Shown in pieces: positions 49,410 to 62,775 of a stretch of DNA of 64,000 nucleotides. The notes under the pieces are model-generated. The model worked only from the letters and a program-made list of their open reading frames with translations. It was not told the DNA's origin and searched no databases. Numbering within the stretch: the stretch's first letter is position 1; each line of letters starts with the position of its first letter. Location: positions 49,003,214 through 49,067,213 of the forward strand of contig NC_030381.2 of assembly GCF_001625215.2 (NCBI RefSeq). Direction: 5' to 3'. A program made the translations under genes and the position numbers. Source of the DNA: Daucus carota subsp. sativus. Its lineage: Eukaryota; Streptophyta; Magnoliopsida; Apiales; Apiaceae.

Positions 49410-52400
49410 AAGGCGCTTTTATTATTAGTCGACAGACATATTATCCATATAAAGGGGGTGATATTCTTTCATTAAGCTTAGTTTAAGCAAATCTAGAATA
49501 TCTCTGATATTAAAGTTGTTGCAGTTAAGTGCTCTTTTGCTCTCTGACATGAGTTACTAAAATCATACCTACATCATCCAGTCGAGTGAATTATTGAAAC
49601 TTTTGTATCTCTTCATTCTATTCCATCCAAGTGAACGCAAGTTTACGGGCTTCTAATGCTTTATGAATGTTTCATAGATAAATACGAAGATGCATTCAGC
49701 TCATCAAATTGACATTCAAGCACGGGTATTCCAAGGCAGAGACCAGTCCACGTTCGATTCCGGCTGGGGCAAGTTATAATTTTTAATTATTCCACTACAT
49801 CTGTCTATTGATTAATTGATTTATGTATATTTAAAAAAACCTTTTTGCCGCAGCAGCAATTTAGGGCTCCTTTTCGCTTAACTGTACACTGAACACAGTT
49901 ATGACTTGTCAGGTCCAAGTGCAACTCTCAAATACTTCTTCAATGTTTGAATATTTCCAAAAAAATAAAATTATAAGCTCAAATATAGTGCTGAGAGCAT
50001 ATAGGAGGGTTCCTTTAGAGTCTCAAATAACAATAGTTACTCAATATGCAGCAAGCACTTTTAGTGGTCTAACCTTTGCACTTTTTCATTTTCTGTGGAA
50101 AATATTCCAAAGTGTTTTTGCCTCGCAGCAATGAAAATAACAATCAACTACATTTCGTCCAACTTGCTGATTCCTCGTGAAATCATATTGCGTCCAATGA
50201 AATTTACTGATTCTCTGCAGAAGACTGCAACGCGTCATCTGAGTATTAATGATTCCACGACGAACTTTATTTTCCTTCTTAGACTTGTTAATCTGAGTTG
50301 CAGTCTTCAAACGATCAACATGTAAGTCTTATGTGATGGTAATGGACATTGCTATCAGTTGAATGTTTAAATCCACTTTTAGTTTGGCTATTGTTGGTTC
50401 TATGGTGGAAAATTGTATCCTGATCCAGTATTACTACTCCCTCCGTCCCCCTGAGTAGTATACATTGGGGGACGGGGACGCGGCACGGACTTTAATGCTT
50501 CTGTAAAGTATAGTTGTGTAATTTATTTTTAAATTTTTTTTTTTCTAAATTAAAGTTTAGATGTTATATTTTTATTCAGAAAAAGAAAATCTCAAAAATA
50601 AGTTACGGAACTATGTTTTATAAGAGCATTGAAATGCGTGTCGAGCAGTTGAAAAGAAACGTATACAATTAAATGGGACAGAGGGAGTAATTGTCAAGCT
50701 CCCCTGGTTTCATTTATTTAGTGCCAAGTGGTTTCTCCACTAATTTGACTTCTATTATCGCTTTCCGCGCTCTTTATCAAGGATAAAAGTCACAATATAG
50801 TTTGAAAGTGCAGAATCTTGAATTAAATCTGGGAACAAATTTGCTGTAGCGAAGATTTCAAAATCTTATGTGAAAGTAGACGGCTGTTTACGTTTAGGAA
50901 ACCAGTGTTGCAGACTTATTCTAAGATGTGAATTCCTAACATCTTTGTCCCATAAAAGTAAGCAATAGCTACAGTTAAACGGATTTTCTTGTGTATGCCT
51001 GCAAGCACACACTAACAACCACTTTTTAGTTAGGTGGCGGAGTTCTATTGTCTTCTTATAATAGGATTATATTTGAATTTAATGAGAACATGTGTAATAT
51101 TTCTACAGAAGTTGCCCTCGTCTTAGTCAAATCATGATCTGTCGCTGCATATGATGTCAATAGCATACGTTTGATTTGGAATATTATGGATAAATGAACG
51201 AATTTGAAACGTACACCGAATTCTAAGTGTGCCTCTTACTAGATCCGTCCCTGCATGTCTATATAACAGAAACAATAAATTGACTTTATCCATGTCTTAA
51301 TGCAAAAGTGATATTCAGTGGCTTGAGTTATAAAATGGACCATTTAATGGAATTACAGCTCGATGATGCACCATGAATTTGTACGGTAACCCAAATATCT
51401 TGTGGCTAGCTTTGAAGGTCCCTCACATCTTTTAGCTGCCTGGAGTTTACAATTCTTATTAATCCTCCACAGGTAATCAGAATTCTCTAGTACGCGAGTC
51501 CGAGTAATAACAGAGGAACTAATTACTGATACGTCTGCAGACAGTGTCCCAACATATCAGTGGATTAACAGCTGGTTCAGTTTGAATTATGATCTAATTT
51601 AACTAATGTGCATTCGTACTTCTAAAACAGATTCTAGTCCATTAATTGTACATTCGCATGAGCTGTCTCGCAAGCAGTCTTCATTGTCCAGTTGATGCAT
51701 AGAGCTAGTGTCAGTATTTCTGAGTCCCTTGATCATATGAGCTGTCCGCCTCCATTTTCCAGTTAATTGAGCGTCGATGAAGGATCACAACAGGTGCTGC
51801 AGCCATATCGTATCATTGATACCTGATAACTGAATATTCGTGCATGAATTGTATCGCGTATTCACGTGTAAATCTCTGACACTCATACGCGTGGATGTGC
51901 AATGTGCGCTCATAAATTATAAATTCGCCGCTTTCTGAGGAATCTCTCGATACCAGATGTTGCATACAGCTTGAGTACTAGTATAATGTGCATGGCTCTT
52001 AAGCAAACTAATAGATCACATTAATAAAGTAAGACTAAGATTGAGTTTCTGGAACTTAATGATTTGTGTATTAAACAAACTTAAAGGGCGTCTTCAACGC
52101 AAAGGAACCATTGAGAAGAGTGATAACTGATAACCGTATGATCTCTCTCGATCTTCCACACTCAGATTCGATATTCGAGCAGATTCGGATGAAGTGATTC
52201 ATAAGCAAAACACAGAACAGAGAAATTATACAAGTTATCCAAGCACTAGAATATCAATTGACAATTTGCAGCCGAAAAGAGGTCCAAAACTTGGACCTAG
52301 TTGCACATATATAATAAAGTTTTGCTAGGAAAAAATATATATAATATAAGTATTATAATACCAATGTTCTAATCATTCCCGATTTATTGAAAAATTCCCA

Positions 52401-53015
52401 ATTAATTTTGATTAATCTTTAAAAATTATAATAATTTATTGATTACAATTCAATTTAGCTTACAATTTTTGATTTATCGAAAAAATTTCCTATAAATCTT
52501 ATTGATGTAACCCATTAGTTCTGATTCTCGATACACAAAATCTGACTCGTGTGCTGCGGAAAATGCTGCATGTAGAATTGAAACATGTATGAAAGTGTTC
52601 AAAGAGTCCTTGGCTACAATCTTTAGGTGCATTCGGCAACCTAACTTAAGTCAACTTTATTGCTCTGCCTCTTTGAATTGATTACCAAGTGCGCCAATGC
52701 CAAACAATTAGCAAATGATGCAATATGTTGTATTATAATTCGACATTACGAGAAAATTCGAGATATTGAATGATTCCGGTTCGCTCAATATCATGATTCC
52801 GCTACAAATTATATACACACAATCGAATTCGATAAATATTTTAGGTGCATACAATATTTATAGGTAGATCAATAGACCCCATTTCTTCGAGACACTGTTG
52901 TGAGTCCGCATGTGCTCTCTTTGTTTTTACCTTCAAAGTCTTCTTCTATAATTTTCAGATTCTGTAATATCTCCCTTGTTTTCTCTCTCTCTTAAAAATA
53001 GTCTACAAAACCGGA
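49410..53015. other. Intergenic DNA between the protease cluster and the ARM gene
   Basis: A lone relic of the 18611 MITE lies near 49613-49640, a tRNA-like B-box string (CGTTCGATTCC) near 49752 is not part of a complete tRNA, and a Stowaway MITE is at 50437-50687. The short frames at 49901-50325 have no domain. The stretch 50700-52900 has mixed composition without a recognisable gene. Confidence 0.5.
50437..50687. mobile_element. Stowaway MITE with TA target duplication
   Basis: CTCCCTCCGTCCCCCTGAGT at the left, AATGGGACAGAGGGAG at the right; TA at 50435-50436 and 50688-50689. The interior matches the reverse complement of 22592-22836. Confidence 0.9.
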
Positions 53016-53019
53016 CTTG

Positions 53020-53088
53020 TATAAATAACCAAAAGCACCTCATAGAGATATTGTTCTCTCTCCCCCTTCTCTCTCTCTCCCTCTCTGT
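53020..53088 (+). promoter_or_regulatory. TATA box and CT-rich leader of the ARM gene
   Basis: TATAAATAAC at 53020-53029, followed by TTCTCTCTCCCCCTTCTCTC and CTCTCTCCCTCTCTG up to 53088, then the start codon at 53109. Spacing is normal for a plant core promoter. Confidence 0.6.
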
Positions 53089-53108
53089 TTTCAAAGCTTT
53101 GATTGAAA

Positions 53109-55817
53109 ATGTCTGATCACACTTCAACATGGCACTCGACCATCACAAAGCTACGATTCTTTACTCGAATCCGACGGTTCCTCAACCCCAAGAGTTCCAT
53201 CAAGCCATCTGAGCCATCAAACACCACAGCCAAAGTTGCAGACATGAATGATCAAGAAGAAGAAAAGAAAGAACAAGAGATGGTAATTTTGCAAAGGGCA
53301 GTTAAGAAGCTTCTCTTCGGGAGCCCCGAAGAAAAGGATATTGCTGCTAAAGATATCAAAAACCTCGCGGCAGAAGCGTTGAGTAGGCGAAAATTAATGG
53401 CCGAGCTAGGTGTGATTCCACCACTGGTGGCAATGGCTGGATCAGAAGCCACGGCACGACAGAGGCTGGCAGTTCAAGCGCTTACTGAGCTCGCTAACGG
53501 CACTTACACGTAAGTTCTTTATCAAATATCACATTTTTAAGTAAATTTATAATCAAAATTTATTAATTTGAAGCAGTTTATAAACAGTGGGCGTTCAAGT
53601 TCTTGATAAAATGTTCTTACAATTAAAAGAAACTTATTTCTACGCAATGGTGGTTTGCGAAGACTTAAGTGGATGATAACTTATTTCCTAATCCATCATG
53701 GAGCTCGTGTGTGTTTGTTTATTTTAAAAGGTTATCGATAACAGAAATGTAAATACTCGTTTATTTTAGCAAGTACTGCTGTTTTTGTTAGTCTGCAAAT
53801 TTCTTTATATGTGAATTATCTTAATTATCATGGTTGATGAGACACTCTATTTATAGAGTTGGAGAAGATACATTTATCGACTTAAATAGGCATGATCTCT
53901 GCTTGGATATTTAGATTTCAGCGCCCACCAGCAAACTCTTGGCTCTTGTGTTTGTTCAAGATTCTATGCTGGGTCCAGTTAACCTGACTTTTGTACCATC
54001 GTTTTCTGACCTTTTCATATCTTTCCAAATGAAATTATGAGCAAGAAAAATCAGTAGTAAAAAACTGTTCTCAGTCATCTTTTGCCCTTAAGAATGAGTA
54101 GAATTTTTTGTTTGAGCCCCCGCTAATCTTCAAAATTTGTTCATCATCCACATGTAAGCACTAGTACTTTCTTGACCCGGCTATTTCAGAATCCTGGTTC
54201 TCCCGGCCCTAGCATGGCATGACATGACAGTGTTTTTGTTATAATAGTCGGTAGGTGGGTTGGCTCTATTTGAACTTCTATCTTCAAACTTAATATCCCA
54301 AATGGGACAGCACTATCCTCCATCCTATTGCTCCATTTGTTATAAATATCTGTGTCACTGATCTAGACTTTTCGAGTAACAAGACAAAAAAACCAAACAG
54401 AAACCTACTAAAAAATCGCTTGTTATTTAAAGTTATTCCCATTGTCATATCTGGAATTTCACATATACAGATATGCATTGCCAAGGAGAACCATTTTTTC
54501 AACGATCTAAATGAAGACCAATACTAATTATTTAAAGAATGAACTAACTTATATGGAAATAAGGGGCATGAGCTGCGCTGACTGTCCACTAAGCTCCATA
54601 GTTGTAGGTGGCTCAACTCTGCTTAAGCAGACAAGTTGTTTTATTTAAATGCTTTATTCTATAATTATGTTTAATCATCTGGTATTTTTTTGCAGTTCTT
54701 GTGATTTTATTTCAGTTGTTGAGATATCCTCTAGCTTATAATATATTCAGAACATAAAAAACTGTTTGTTGACCTTCATTCTGTTTATTTTCTGCATTAT
54801 TGGAAAACCCCACAATTACATATGATGTTCATGATTTTTGAGATTCAAAGAAATGGGACATGGGGAAGTCAAGTCTTTACTATATTATTGGTCTCATATG
54901 GACTTAAGTTTGAAGCTCATGGGGTTTGCATTCATATTGATTATCTTTTTGTTTGTTGTTGGTTTTTCAGGAACAAGGCACTGATAATGGATGCAGGAAT
55001 CTTATCAAAACTACCCGGGAATATCGGTGTTTTAGATGAAGAAACAATGCATGACTTTGCACAGCTAGTCCTGTCTGTATCTTCCCTAGCCAACAGCCAA
55101 TTTCCAGTAAACTCGTCGATGATGGTTCCTTTTGTGATCTCCGTGCTTGAATCAAATTCAAGTCTTGACACGAAAGAATATTGTTTAGGCACATTATACA
55201 ATCTTTCTAATATGCTAGACAATGCAAACACTCTGGCTTCAGATGAAGTGTTTAACATCCTCTTGAGACTCTCTTCGGTTAAACAAACATCAGAAAAAGC
55301 TCTGGCAACCTTAGGAAACTTAGTAGTGACCTTAACAGGGAAAAAAGCACTGGAAAGTAGTCCAATGGTTCCCGAGAGCTTGATAGAGATCATGACATGG
55401 AATGATAAGCCAATAAGCCAAGAATTATCTGCTTATGTCTTGATGATTTTAGCACATCAAAGCCCGGTACAAAGATTGAAAATGTCGAATGCAGGCATCG
55501 TTCCTGTTCTTCTTGAAGTTTCCTTGTTAAGTAGTCCTCTGGCACAAAAAAGAGCATTGAGATTGTTACAATGGTTTAAAGATGAACGACAAACAAAAAT
55601 GAGGCCTCATTCGGGACCTCAAACGCAAAGATTGTCCTCTGGCTCTCCGGTGAATCAAAGAGAAGTGAGTGAAGGAAAGAAGGTGATGAAAAACATGGTG
55701 AAGCAAAGTCTGTACAAAAATATGGAATCAATGGCTCGTCGTGCTCATGGCGATGAAAGCTCTTCTAAGCTCAAGTTTTTGGTCATTAGTTCAAGTTCTA
55801 AGAGCTTGCCTTATTAG
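53109..55817 (+). CDS. Armadillo-repeat protein (PUB-ARM-like, no U-box)
   Basis: Exons 53109-53509 and 54971-55817 (donor TTACAC/GTAAGT, acceptor GGTTTTTCAG) give 415 residues; the join reads [15 protein letters not shown]. The N-terminus (1-45) is basic and Ser/Thr-rich; a charged linker EEEKKEQEM follows, then ARM-type helices from ~55: [134 protein letters not shown]. The tail is basic and Ser-rich. The repeats resemble those of plant U-box E3 ligases, but there is no U-box, so it is probably a scaffold or adaptor; partners are unknown. The 1.46-kb intron is T-rich. The start is the first ATG after the leader. Confidence 0.88.
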
Positions 55818-55831
55818 AATAAGGGATTTTC

Positions 55832-56005
55832 TATGGTGTGCCCAAGAGCACACAATAGTCCCTAACTCCAATAAAAATAGCTCCTTTTGATTGGTGGATG
55901 AGTAATAAATGATAATGCCCCCCCTGCATTCACATCACCTCCACCAATCAGAATAGGCCATTTTTATAGAATTTAGTGATTATTGTGTGCCCTTGGGCAC
56001 ACATT
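55832..56005. mobile_element. Small MITE in the 3' UTR of the ARM gene
   Basis: TATGGTGTGCCCAAGAGCAC at the left pairs with the right end ATTGTGTGCCCTTGGGCACA (reverse complement TGTGCCCAAGGGCACACAAT). It begins about 15 bases after the stop codon, so the transcript's 3' UTR is probably made of it. Each end is itself a small hairpin. Confidence 0.7.
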
Positions 56006-56167
56006 AGAAAGACCGTTAGAATAAAGTCATTAGTTTAAGTTCTCTTTGTTTTCTGTTCTTTAATCTCGTGCTCTGTATATTATGGAAATAAAGCATTAAT
56101 TTTCTGGGAAGGGGTTAGCCATAAAAAGGAGCAAACAAGTCCTGATTCTTTCATGTAGTAGTACTTA

Positions 56168-56539
56168 GAGCATCACCAATGGGGGGTGCTAAGTAGAGTT
56201 GCTTAAAATGCCAAATCATCAAAAGTACTACTATTTTATTTTCTCTCTCTTCATTTGTACTTTTGGCAACTTCTACCTATATATTTGCTCCAATGGTTGG
56301 CACCCAAAGTTGCCACACATTTATATAAAAAAATTAAATTAAACATAAGTATAATAAGATAGGGAAGTATATGACTTTAGGGTGATATATCAACTTTTAT
56401 CTATTTTAAGAGGGTGCCAAAAGTTGGCAACTTTACTTGGCACTCCTTGTACTCCAATGGAGAGCCAACAAGAGTGTCATGCCATGTCATGCCACATGGC
56501 ACTTAAGCACTCTTCTTGGCACCCCCATTGGAGATGCTC
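56168..56539. mobile_element. PIF/Harbinger-type MITE with TTA target duplication
   Basis: GAGCATCACCAATGGGGGGT at the left; right end CACCCCCATTGGAGATGCTC. TTA flanks both sides (56165-56167 and 56540-56542), the 3-bp duplication of PIF/Harbinger. About 370 bp, non-coding. Related pieces are near 63493 and 63879. Confidence 0.8.
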
Positions 56540-56549
56540 TTATTTTTGA

Positions 56550-56578
56550 CTAGATGATGACCTGCGTCGAGCACGGTC
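56550..56578 (-). mobile_element. Helitron 3' terminus (degenerate), element extends to the right
   Basis: Read on the minus strand: imperfect hairpin GACCGTGC..GCAGGTC, then CATCAT and CTAG followed by T. It has the same layout as the termini at 34451 and 57478, with one bulge in the stem. The 5' end was not found, so the length is unknown. Confidence 0.45.
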
Positions 56579-58289
56579 TAAATAAAGAATTTGTTGTTAA
56601 AATAATCGTTAAATTATAAAGTTCTTTTTAATATATAAAAACCTTTTCTTAATACTATGATGGTTATTATTATTAAAATAAAAAATTGTCCTATTAAATA
56701 TAAAAGTTTTTTTATAGTAATATAATAATAAAGCTTTTTAGCTTATTTTTTTATTTAAATAATTTTGTTTATTTCATGTTCTCATATCTGCACAAAAACT
56801 CTGTTGTCTCCTTATATTTATCTTATTAAAATTTTATAGAGTTAATTTATAAATTAAATTGTTTCAATTTTAAAAATCAAAATATTTAATTCCATTAGCA
56901 TGTTATTATGTTTCATGATTAATCATTATATTATAAAGTTCTAATATGTATATATGTCTTTTAAGTAATAAATAATAATAGAATAATAGAATATTTAAGC
57001 TTATTTTTATGTAAAAAAAATTTTATTTTATATTCTCATATCCACACAAATGCTCTGCTCGAACGTTATATTCATTTGATAGAATTTTATAGAGTTAATT
57101 CGCAAGTTAAATTATTTCAATTTTGAATAAAAAACATTTAGTTCTGTTGGGATACAAATATCTTTCATGAATAATCGCTGTGTTATAAAGTCAAGACCAA
57201 TATATATGTCTAGTAGAATGATGATGATAATAATTAAATATAAAAGTAATCACCAAATGTTGGTACTTTGAGATATGTTACTTTGATATTTGGTACTTCT
57301 AATTTCACCGAAATTGAATCTTGCTTATTGATAAAAGATATTGATTGTTTTTGGATATCCATATCATAAAAGATATTATAAAAGATCAAAAGTACTTTGA
57401 TACTTTCGCATATGATACTTTGACAGTTAGTAATTTTGATATTCCACCAAAATGGAGTTTGGCTTATTAATAAATAACTAGGGAATTATGCCCGCGCTAC
57501 GCGAGCTCCCTTTACAGAATATTAAAATTTATACATCTTATGTTTTATTATGAAAAAAAAAAGGAGTTTTATGTATATTAATAATATTTTTTGAAAAATA
57601 TCTGAATCATTCGGAGATACTTATAGCTTACTTTGGAAAATAAATGAATCATGCAAAGATACTTATAGCTTTCTTTTGAAAATTAACAGCAGCATGATTA
57701 GTATACATGACTCGTCACATTTACTGTGTGCACCCCGAAAAAAATAGCGCTCTATAAAAAATTTGTCGATAATTTTTATAAAAAAAAATACCATATAATC
57801 AAAGTATATCTCTGATCTTATGAACCAACAAAAAGAATGGTTTATATTTTAGTGCAATAAATTAACTTGTCAATTCTATATATTACGAATATCTTAACAA
57901 AAAATTGTACAAAACATAGTAGCTTAAATATGAATTGTTTTATAGTATTTTAGTCCCTGCTTACACAATCCTGGCTATGTTACATGCACATCAATTATGC
58001 TTGATGGTTAAACGTAAATGGCCTTTAGACAATTCACCCCACTGTGTGATGAAATAAGGTTCACATTTGCCTCATTGATTTTTGTTGTACAGGTCCGGGA
58101 GCAACTTACTATACTGAATGCAGAGAGTTTCTTTGTCTTGAACCCCAAGTAAAACTTGGTTGTAGCTAATTCATCACATTCTTCTGTGCATAAGAAAAGC
58201 CCAGATAAAGGAGGAGATGAAATGTGCTGCAAATTCACCATATTCTGCTTCATTGCCCCCCCATTGCATCTGGAAATTCAAATTGATTA

Positions 58290-58592
58290 TCAGTAGGCTG
58301 CAGATGGGTCATTTGACACTTGTCGTTGCGACTGCAGCATGGAGGGCACATTTGATGGGATAAGTGATTGGTCCAGCTGCATAGGAGGAATAGGCTTCTG
58401 AGGCCTATTCGAGTTAATAATTTGCTTTTCATAAGAGTCTAATTTATCCTTGTATCCCATCTGTATATTGCTCTTCGAAATTTGTACGAATGATAGAAAA
58501 CGCTCAAGCACATTTTTAAAAGATTTAAGCTCCTCAAGTTGTGGGTTGTTCCCTTGCTGTGACTGTGGCTGTTGTAGTAGAAGAGACTCGTG
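58290..58592 (-). pseudogene. MED15 (Mediator tail subunit)-like exon fragment captured by the Helitron
   Basis: After an acceptor (TTACTACAG at 58593-58601) 100 codons are open to a TGA. The peptide is Gln-rich (LLLQQPQSQQG), then QLEELKSFKNVLERFLSFVQ, ISKSNIQMGYKDKLDSYEKQ, INSNRPQKPIPP, and a Gln/Met/Ser tail. Plant MED15a proteins have just this order (LERxxxFLxVSKSNI..KEKLxSYEKQI..NxNRPRKP) C-terminal of the KIX region. Full MED15 is well over 1000 residues and its KIX domain is not here, so this is a captured piece. The stop soon after the conserved block and a frame change downstream (~58250) fit a decayed or truncated fragment. Confidence 0.65.
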
Positions 58593-59344
58593 CTGTAGTA
58601 AGAAGTAAAAGATACATTTTTTAAGATCATGGTTATATCTAACTCAAAATGTTTGCTTATCAAGAAACTTGATTACATACATAGCTCACTGAAACATTAT
58701 TAACTTGGAAACCAACTCTTTATGGTAGTATTGAACTCAAATTTTAAATTATAAAATAAGCTCATAGAAATAAATGTCCATTTATAATTATCAGTTTCAA
58801 ATCTATAACCCCAAAAATAAAAACACATATCAACTTAAAAAATATTAGAAAGATTAATTTTATTATGTATAATTTTCTTTTAAAAAAGTAAAATTTTAAT
58901 TTTTTCCAAACATGTATTGGTCATTTTAATATTAACTTCCCGAACTTATAATCAATTCATACCCAATTTTTTAAAAATGATATTAACATATGAACTCATA
59001 TATAAAAAAAAATTATACCTGACAACTGTCTACATCAAAACTTTATCCGCTCAAAAAATAAACACGAAAATCATATCACACAAAATTATTTTGGGAAGAA
59101 TAATTATATCAAGTTCTTGTTAAATTTTTACTACGTATAAAAAAACATATTTGTTAATGTTATTCCCCAAAATTAATATAAATTAGTTTCTAGTTAGTTA
59201 TCCATATTAACTCCTAAATAAATTAAATAGAGACGAAATATCAATTAGACACATCTAAAAAGGTCTTTACATAAGGCACAACTTAAAAAGAGGAGCCTAA
59301 TAATTGTCCAAAAAAGCTAAAGCAAAACACTTCTCTCCCCTTGC

Positions 59345-59475
59345 ATGCATTCAAACAGCCGCGCTGCAGTAGAAGGGGCGGCAGATTTGTCCGAGGAAGA
59401 AAACGCCGATATGGAGTCCAGGCCTGAGATCACGACAAAAGGTAGTCTGTACACTATATTCCCTGTAATGCGTAT
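59345..59475 (-). other. GC-richer island, possible captured exon, strand uncertain
   Basis: Open on the minus strand (YRLPFVVISGLDSISAFSSS and on) after an acceptor-like GCATTACAG, and on the plus strand from an ATG (MHSNSRAAVEGAADLSEEEN) to a donor-like AAAG/GTAGTC. Composition is clearly coding-like against the surrounding AT-rich DNA, but I do not recognise either translation. Confidence 0.3.
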
Positions 59476-60258
59476 AACAACCAAGAAATAGTTACTTGTG
59501 TTTCAAAGGGGGATTAAACTCTGAACTGATTAAAATTACTTGAAGACTATACATGTGCTCCATCACCAACAATTGTGTAATGTATGAAAGATTAAATCAT
59601 ATGCCAAATTCTGATTTTGCATAGCATGCAGAAAAATAATAAACTTAAGTACGTGTGTAAGTCTCTTCCAGCGAAATTGGTAAACTTATGCATAGAATGC
59701 CTCATTAGTCTGTTTTAAGAAAAATACAATCATGATCATAGATTGTATGAATTTCAAATTATTAGTAAAATAATATATGATGTGCATTTTATGATAATCC
59801 AAAATTAAGTGAAAACTACCCTTGAAACAACCACTGACTTCTCGGAATGGTTTATATGCAAACAGATTTTGACAGGGATATATGCTCTGAACACCTCACT
59901 ACGCAACAACTTATAATTAACACTATAAAAAATAAGGGCTTTTATTAGAAACTGAGAAAAAATTCTTTTATTTAGGAAATTTAGTATGGTGAGATTCTTT
60001 TTTTCTTTTTAGTGAGGTGATCACCAAATTCCAAAACGGTGTACTAAGCAAACAACACATGGAATTAATCTCAAAAGAAAGAATCCAATATCCACCATCT
60101 TTTTATCTCTTTTTAAGGTATATTATAAATTAGCAGTTCTAACACTTTTAAGACGTCATTGTTCAGCCAACTTTGGTCGTGAAAGTAGAGTGCGGAGAGC
60201 TCAAATTTTATGTGAAAGATGTCAATTTAATTAAATCTTAATGATTTGCTAAACTAAC

Positions 60259-60362
60259 CTCTTTGATTTCGTTCCACATGTCCTTTGTTGCGATGCACGA
60301 AGAGTTTCCAGATATTATAAAGACAGGGCAGTCAGAGATATGTACATCTTCCGTCTCTTCAA
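60259..60362 (-). other. Open, splice-flanked segment in the Helitron
   Basis: Acceptor TAATTGCAG, 104 bases open in one frame ([20 protein letters not shown], then [14 protein letters not shown]), donor GAG/GTTAG. No family recognised. An overlapping plus-strand frame (60263-60481) also exists but lacks splice support. Confidence 0.35.
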
Positions 60363-61639
60363 CTGCAATTACAAAAGTTACTGGTGGTAGTCTATTTGCA
60401 GCTTCGAATCAGTTAGGAAAGAGATGTTCTCTAAGAAAGTATGTAACCATGATTGGGGATATAGTACTGACTTATGTATAGGACTACTAAGGTGACTGTA
60501 TAAATAATATGTTACCCTGTAATGGAACAATACATGTAGCCATGAAAGCTCACAAAAATGCTATAAGCCTGGAGGAGACTAAAATTATTTAACCTTTGAC
60601 ATATAATGAAAATTGTCTTTAGCGCAGGTGCTTATATATAAGTTGGCTTTAAACTCTTTGTGATTTTTGTACTATTTTGTAGATGATGAAGAGACTCATT
60701 GTTCTTTCCTAGGATTTTTATTAGTTACACACCTACTGAATTGATGTTAGAATAGAAACTCATGGCTGTAAAAATATACAGAGCTGCAATATGAAAATTA
60801 ATGATACCTGGGTGATAATGAACAAAACTCATTCCCAATTTGAATATCTTGCATCTTTTTGTAGCTTCTAGTCTTTAGTCTTTAGTAGGTACACATATAT
60901 ATAGGTGGGATTTCCTGTAAACAAAACACATAAAACAAAATTCACTGGAATTTCAAGTCTAGCATTATGTCCCAAAATAGTCTATCACTATTATATCACT
61001 AAATACAAATGTATTAAAGCTTAACACCACTTTTGCCAAAGTCTGTTAATAGGTCATTCTTTGTTGCACTGAAGTAAATTCTGATACTAAAAATCCACAA
61101 TCTTTATTTGCAACCTCAACTCTACGGTATAATATCCCTAAGGAATATATAGTAGCATTAATTTCATGAAAATTATCAGCCACTTTTTTTTTAATCGTGT
61201 AGGGAGCTTAAACTTCCGATACTTATTTATTTTAACAGGAAGTTCTTCACTAAAGTGTTTATTTATTTTAACATAAGATTTATTAACCTCACATCAGAAA
61301 AGATTACATCTTCCCACTGTTTAGCTATTACGTTCTTAAACATTTTATTACTATTGCCATATCACTAAATAAAGATGCATTAAAGCGTAACACCGCTAAA
61401 AAAAGATAATATCAAGAAAATGTTAATAGTTACTACTCTTCTCTGGAAAAATGTGTATAGAAAACACCAACACATGCATAATATAAATCTACATATATCA
61501 ATATTATACTATATACTGAGATTATCAAATATTAGATTTTAAATCAATAGGCAGCAAACAGTTGCGAAATAATGTTAAAACTTTAAAATAAAATAGCTTT
61601 CAATCAGAGGAATACCACCACTTTTTTGTGTATTCTTTT

Positions 61640-61934
61640 ATGATTCTGGCTACCACCATACCATCGCGGCCAGGGTGACAAACTTCGATCCGATTTCTGA
61701 AAGAAGAAACTGTAAAATATAAGCTACACACTGAAATTGGACGGTTGATACTTGAAAATTTTATGTCTTATAAATAAACTCTAAAAGTTATTCAAGAGAT
61801 GACCTAGAAGGAATAACCATTTTTTGTGTAATAAAGGCAATATTGCAAAATTTTTATAAAAGCAATCACCTCAAGTTGCTAGCCAGATTATTGTGCTTAT
61901 GCACTGGCAACAGAAGCAACCAATCGCGGAGCAC
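61640..61934 (-). other. Two adjacent splice-compatible open segments in the Helitron
   Basis: First segment 61870-61934: acceptor GTGTACAG, 65 bases (VLRDWLLLLPVHKHNNLASN), donor TTGAG/GTGATT. Second from 61696 downward: acceptor TCTTTCAG, then in the matching phase NRIEVCHPGRDGMVVARIIK and on to about 61640. Joined they stay open, which suggests they come from one gene. Not recognised. Confidence 0.4.
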
Positions 61935-62775
61935 CTGTACACCTTAGACAATTCTGGCCACTATCAATAAAGTTTGAAGAAGTCTATTATCGTTAATGTT
62001 TGAATAAGTCTGCGATGAGATGCAAGATTGTAGGATCAAAATGACAAACCTTCCGAGAAAATCTGTGATGAGATGCAAGATTGTAGGATCAAAAATGTAC
62101 TTGCTTTTCTATTCGAGTAAGGGTTGTTTCTAATGTGTGCACAACGCAGGACTATAGAGAATCTGGAAAAAAAAAAGATATAACAGTGAAACAGGACAAT
62201 TGTTATCTAAGTATGTAAAAGAATAAGAAGATACAAACAGAAGATATAATGCTATAATCCATCATAAAATTTGTAACACTTTACCATTTAGGAAAAAATT
62301 ATTTTCCGTCCACTTCTGGTCAGTAAGAAACAATTCGAAAGAAATCTCAATCACCAATCCAAGGATTATGATGTTAGTTGTGTTTAAAAAGGAAGGTTTC
62401 TAACTTGGTCCCTCCATTTTTTCTTCCCTGTTTATAGACTATGCATCGCTACAACATCCAAAGAAATCAAGATTATAAAGAATCATTATGATAAGAAGCT
62501 AGGTCTTAGATATATTAAAATAAATAAACAAATCATAAAGAGAAGAAAAAACCTGAAGGGAATCGACATGATACAACTATTTTCTTCCACGAATTGTAGC
62601 TATTGATTTAGTTCAAAACTATATATACATCCTTATGAAACAATGTAAAATAATATCAAGTGATATTAATTATAGATGAAAATGAATATCTACATACAGA
62701 ACTCAAATTGAGAGCAGAAGAGAAAAATTTAAAGTAAAATAAATGACTGAATTTAAAATACAGACAAACCAATAC

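Noticed and set aside
49740-49790. tRNA-like B box (CGTTCGATTCC)
   Set aside because: No matching A box at the right distance, no cloverleaf and no acceptor stem found; at most a SINE or tRNA relic.
60263-60481. Plus-strand 72-codon frame
   Set aside because: The minus strand over the same bases has both an acceptor and a donor and a more protein-like translation, and matches the strand of the other segments.
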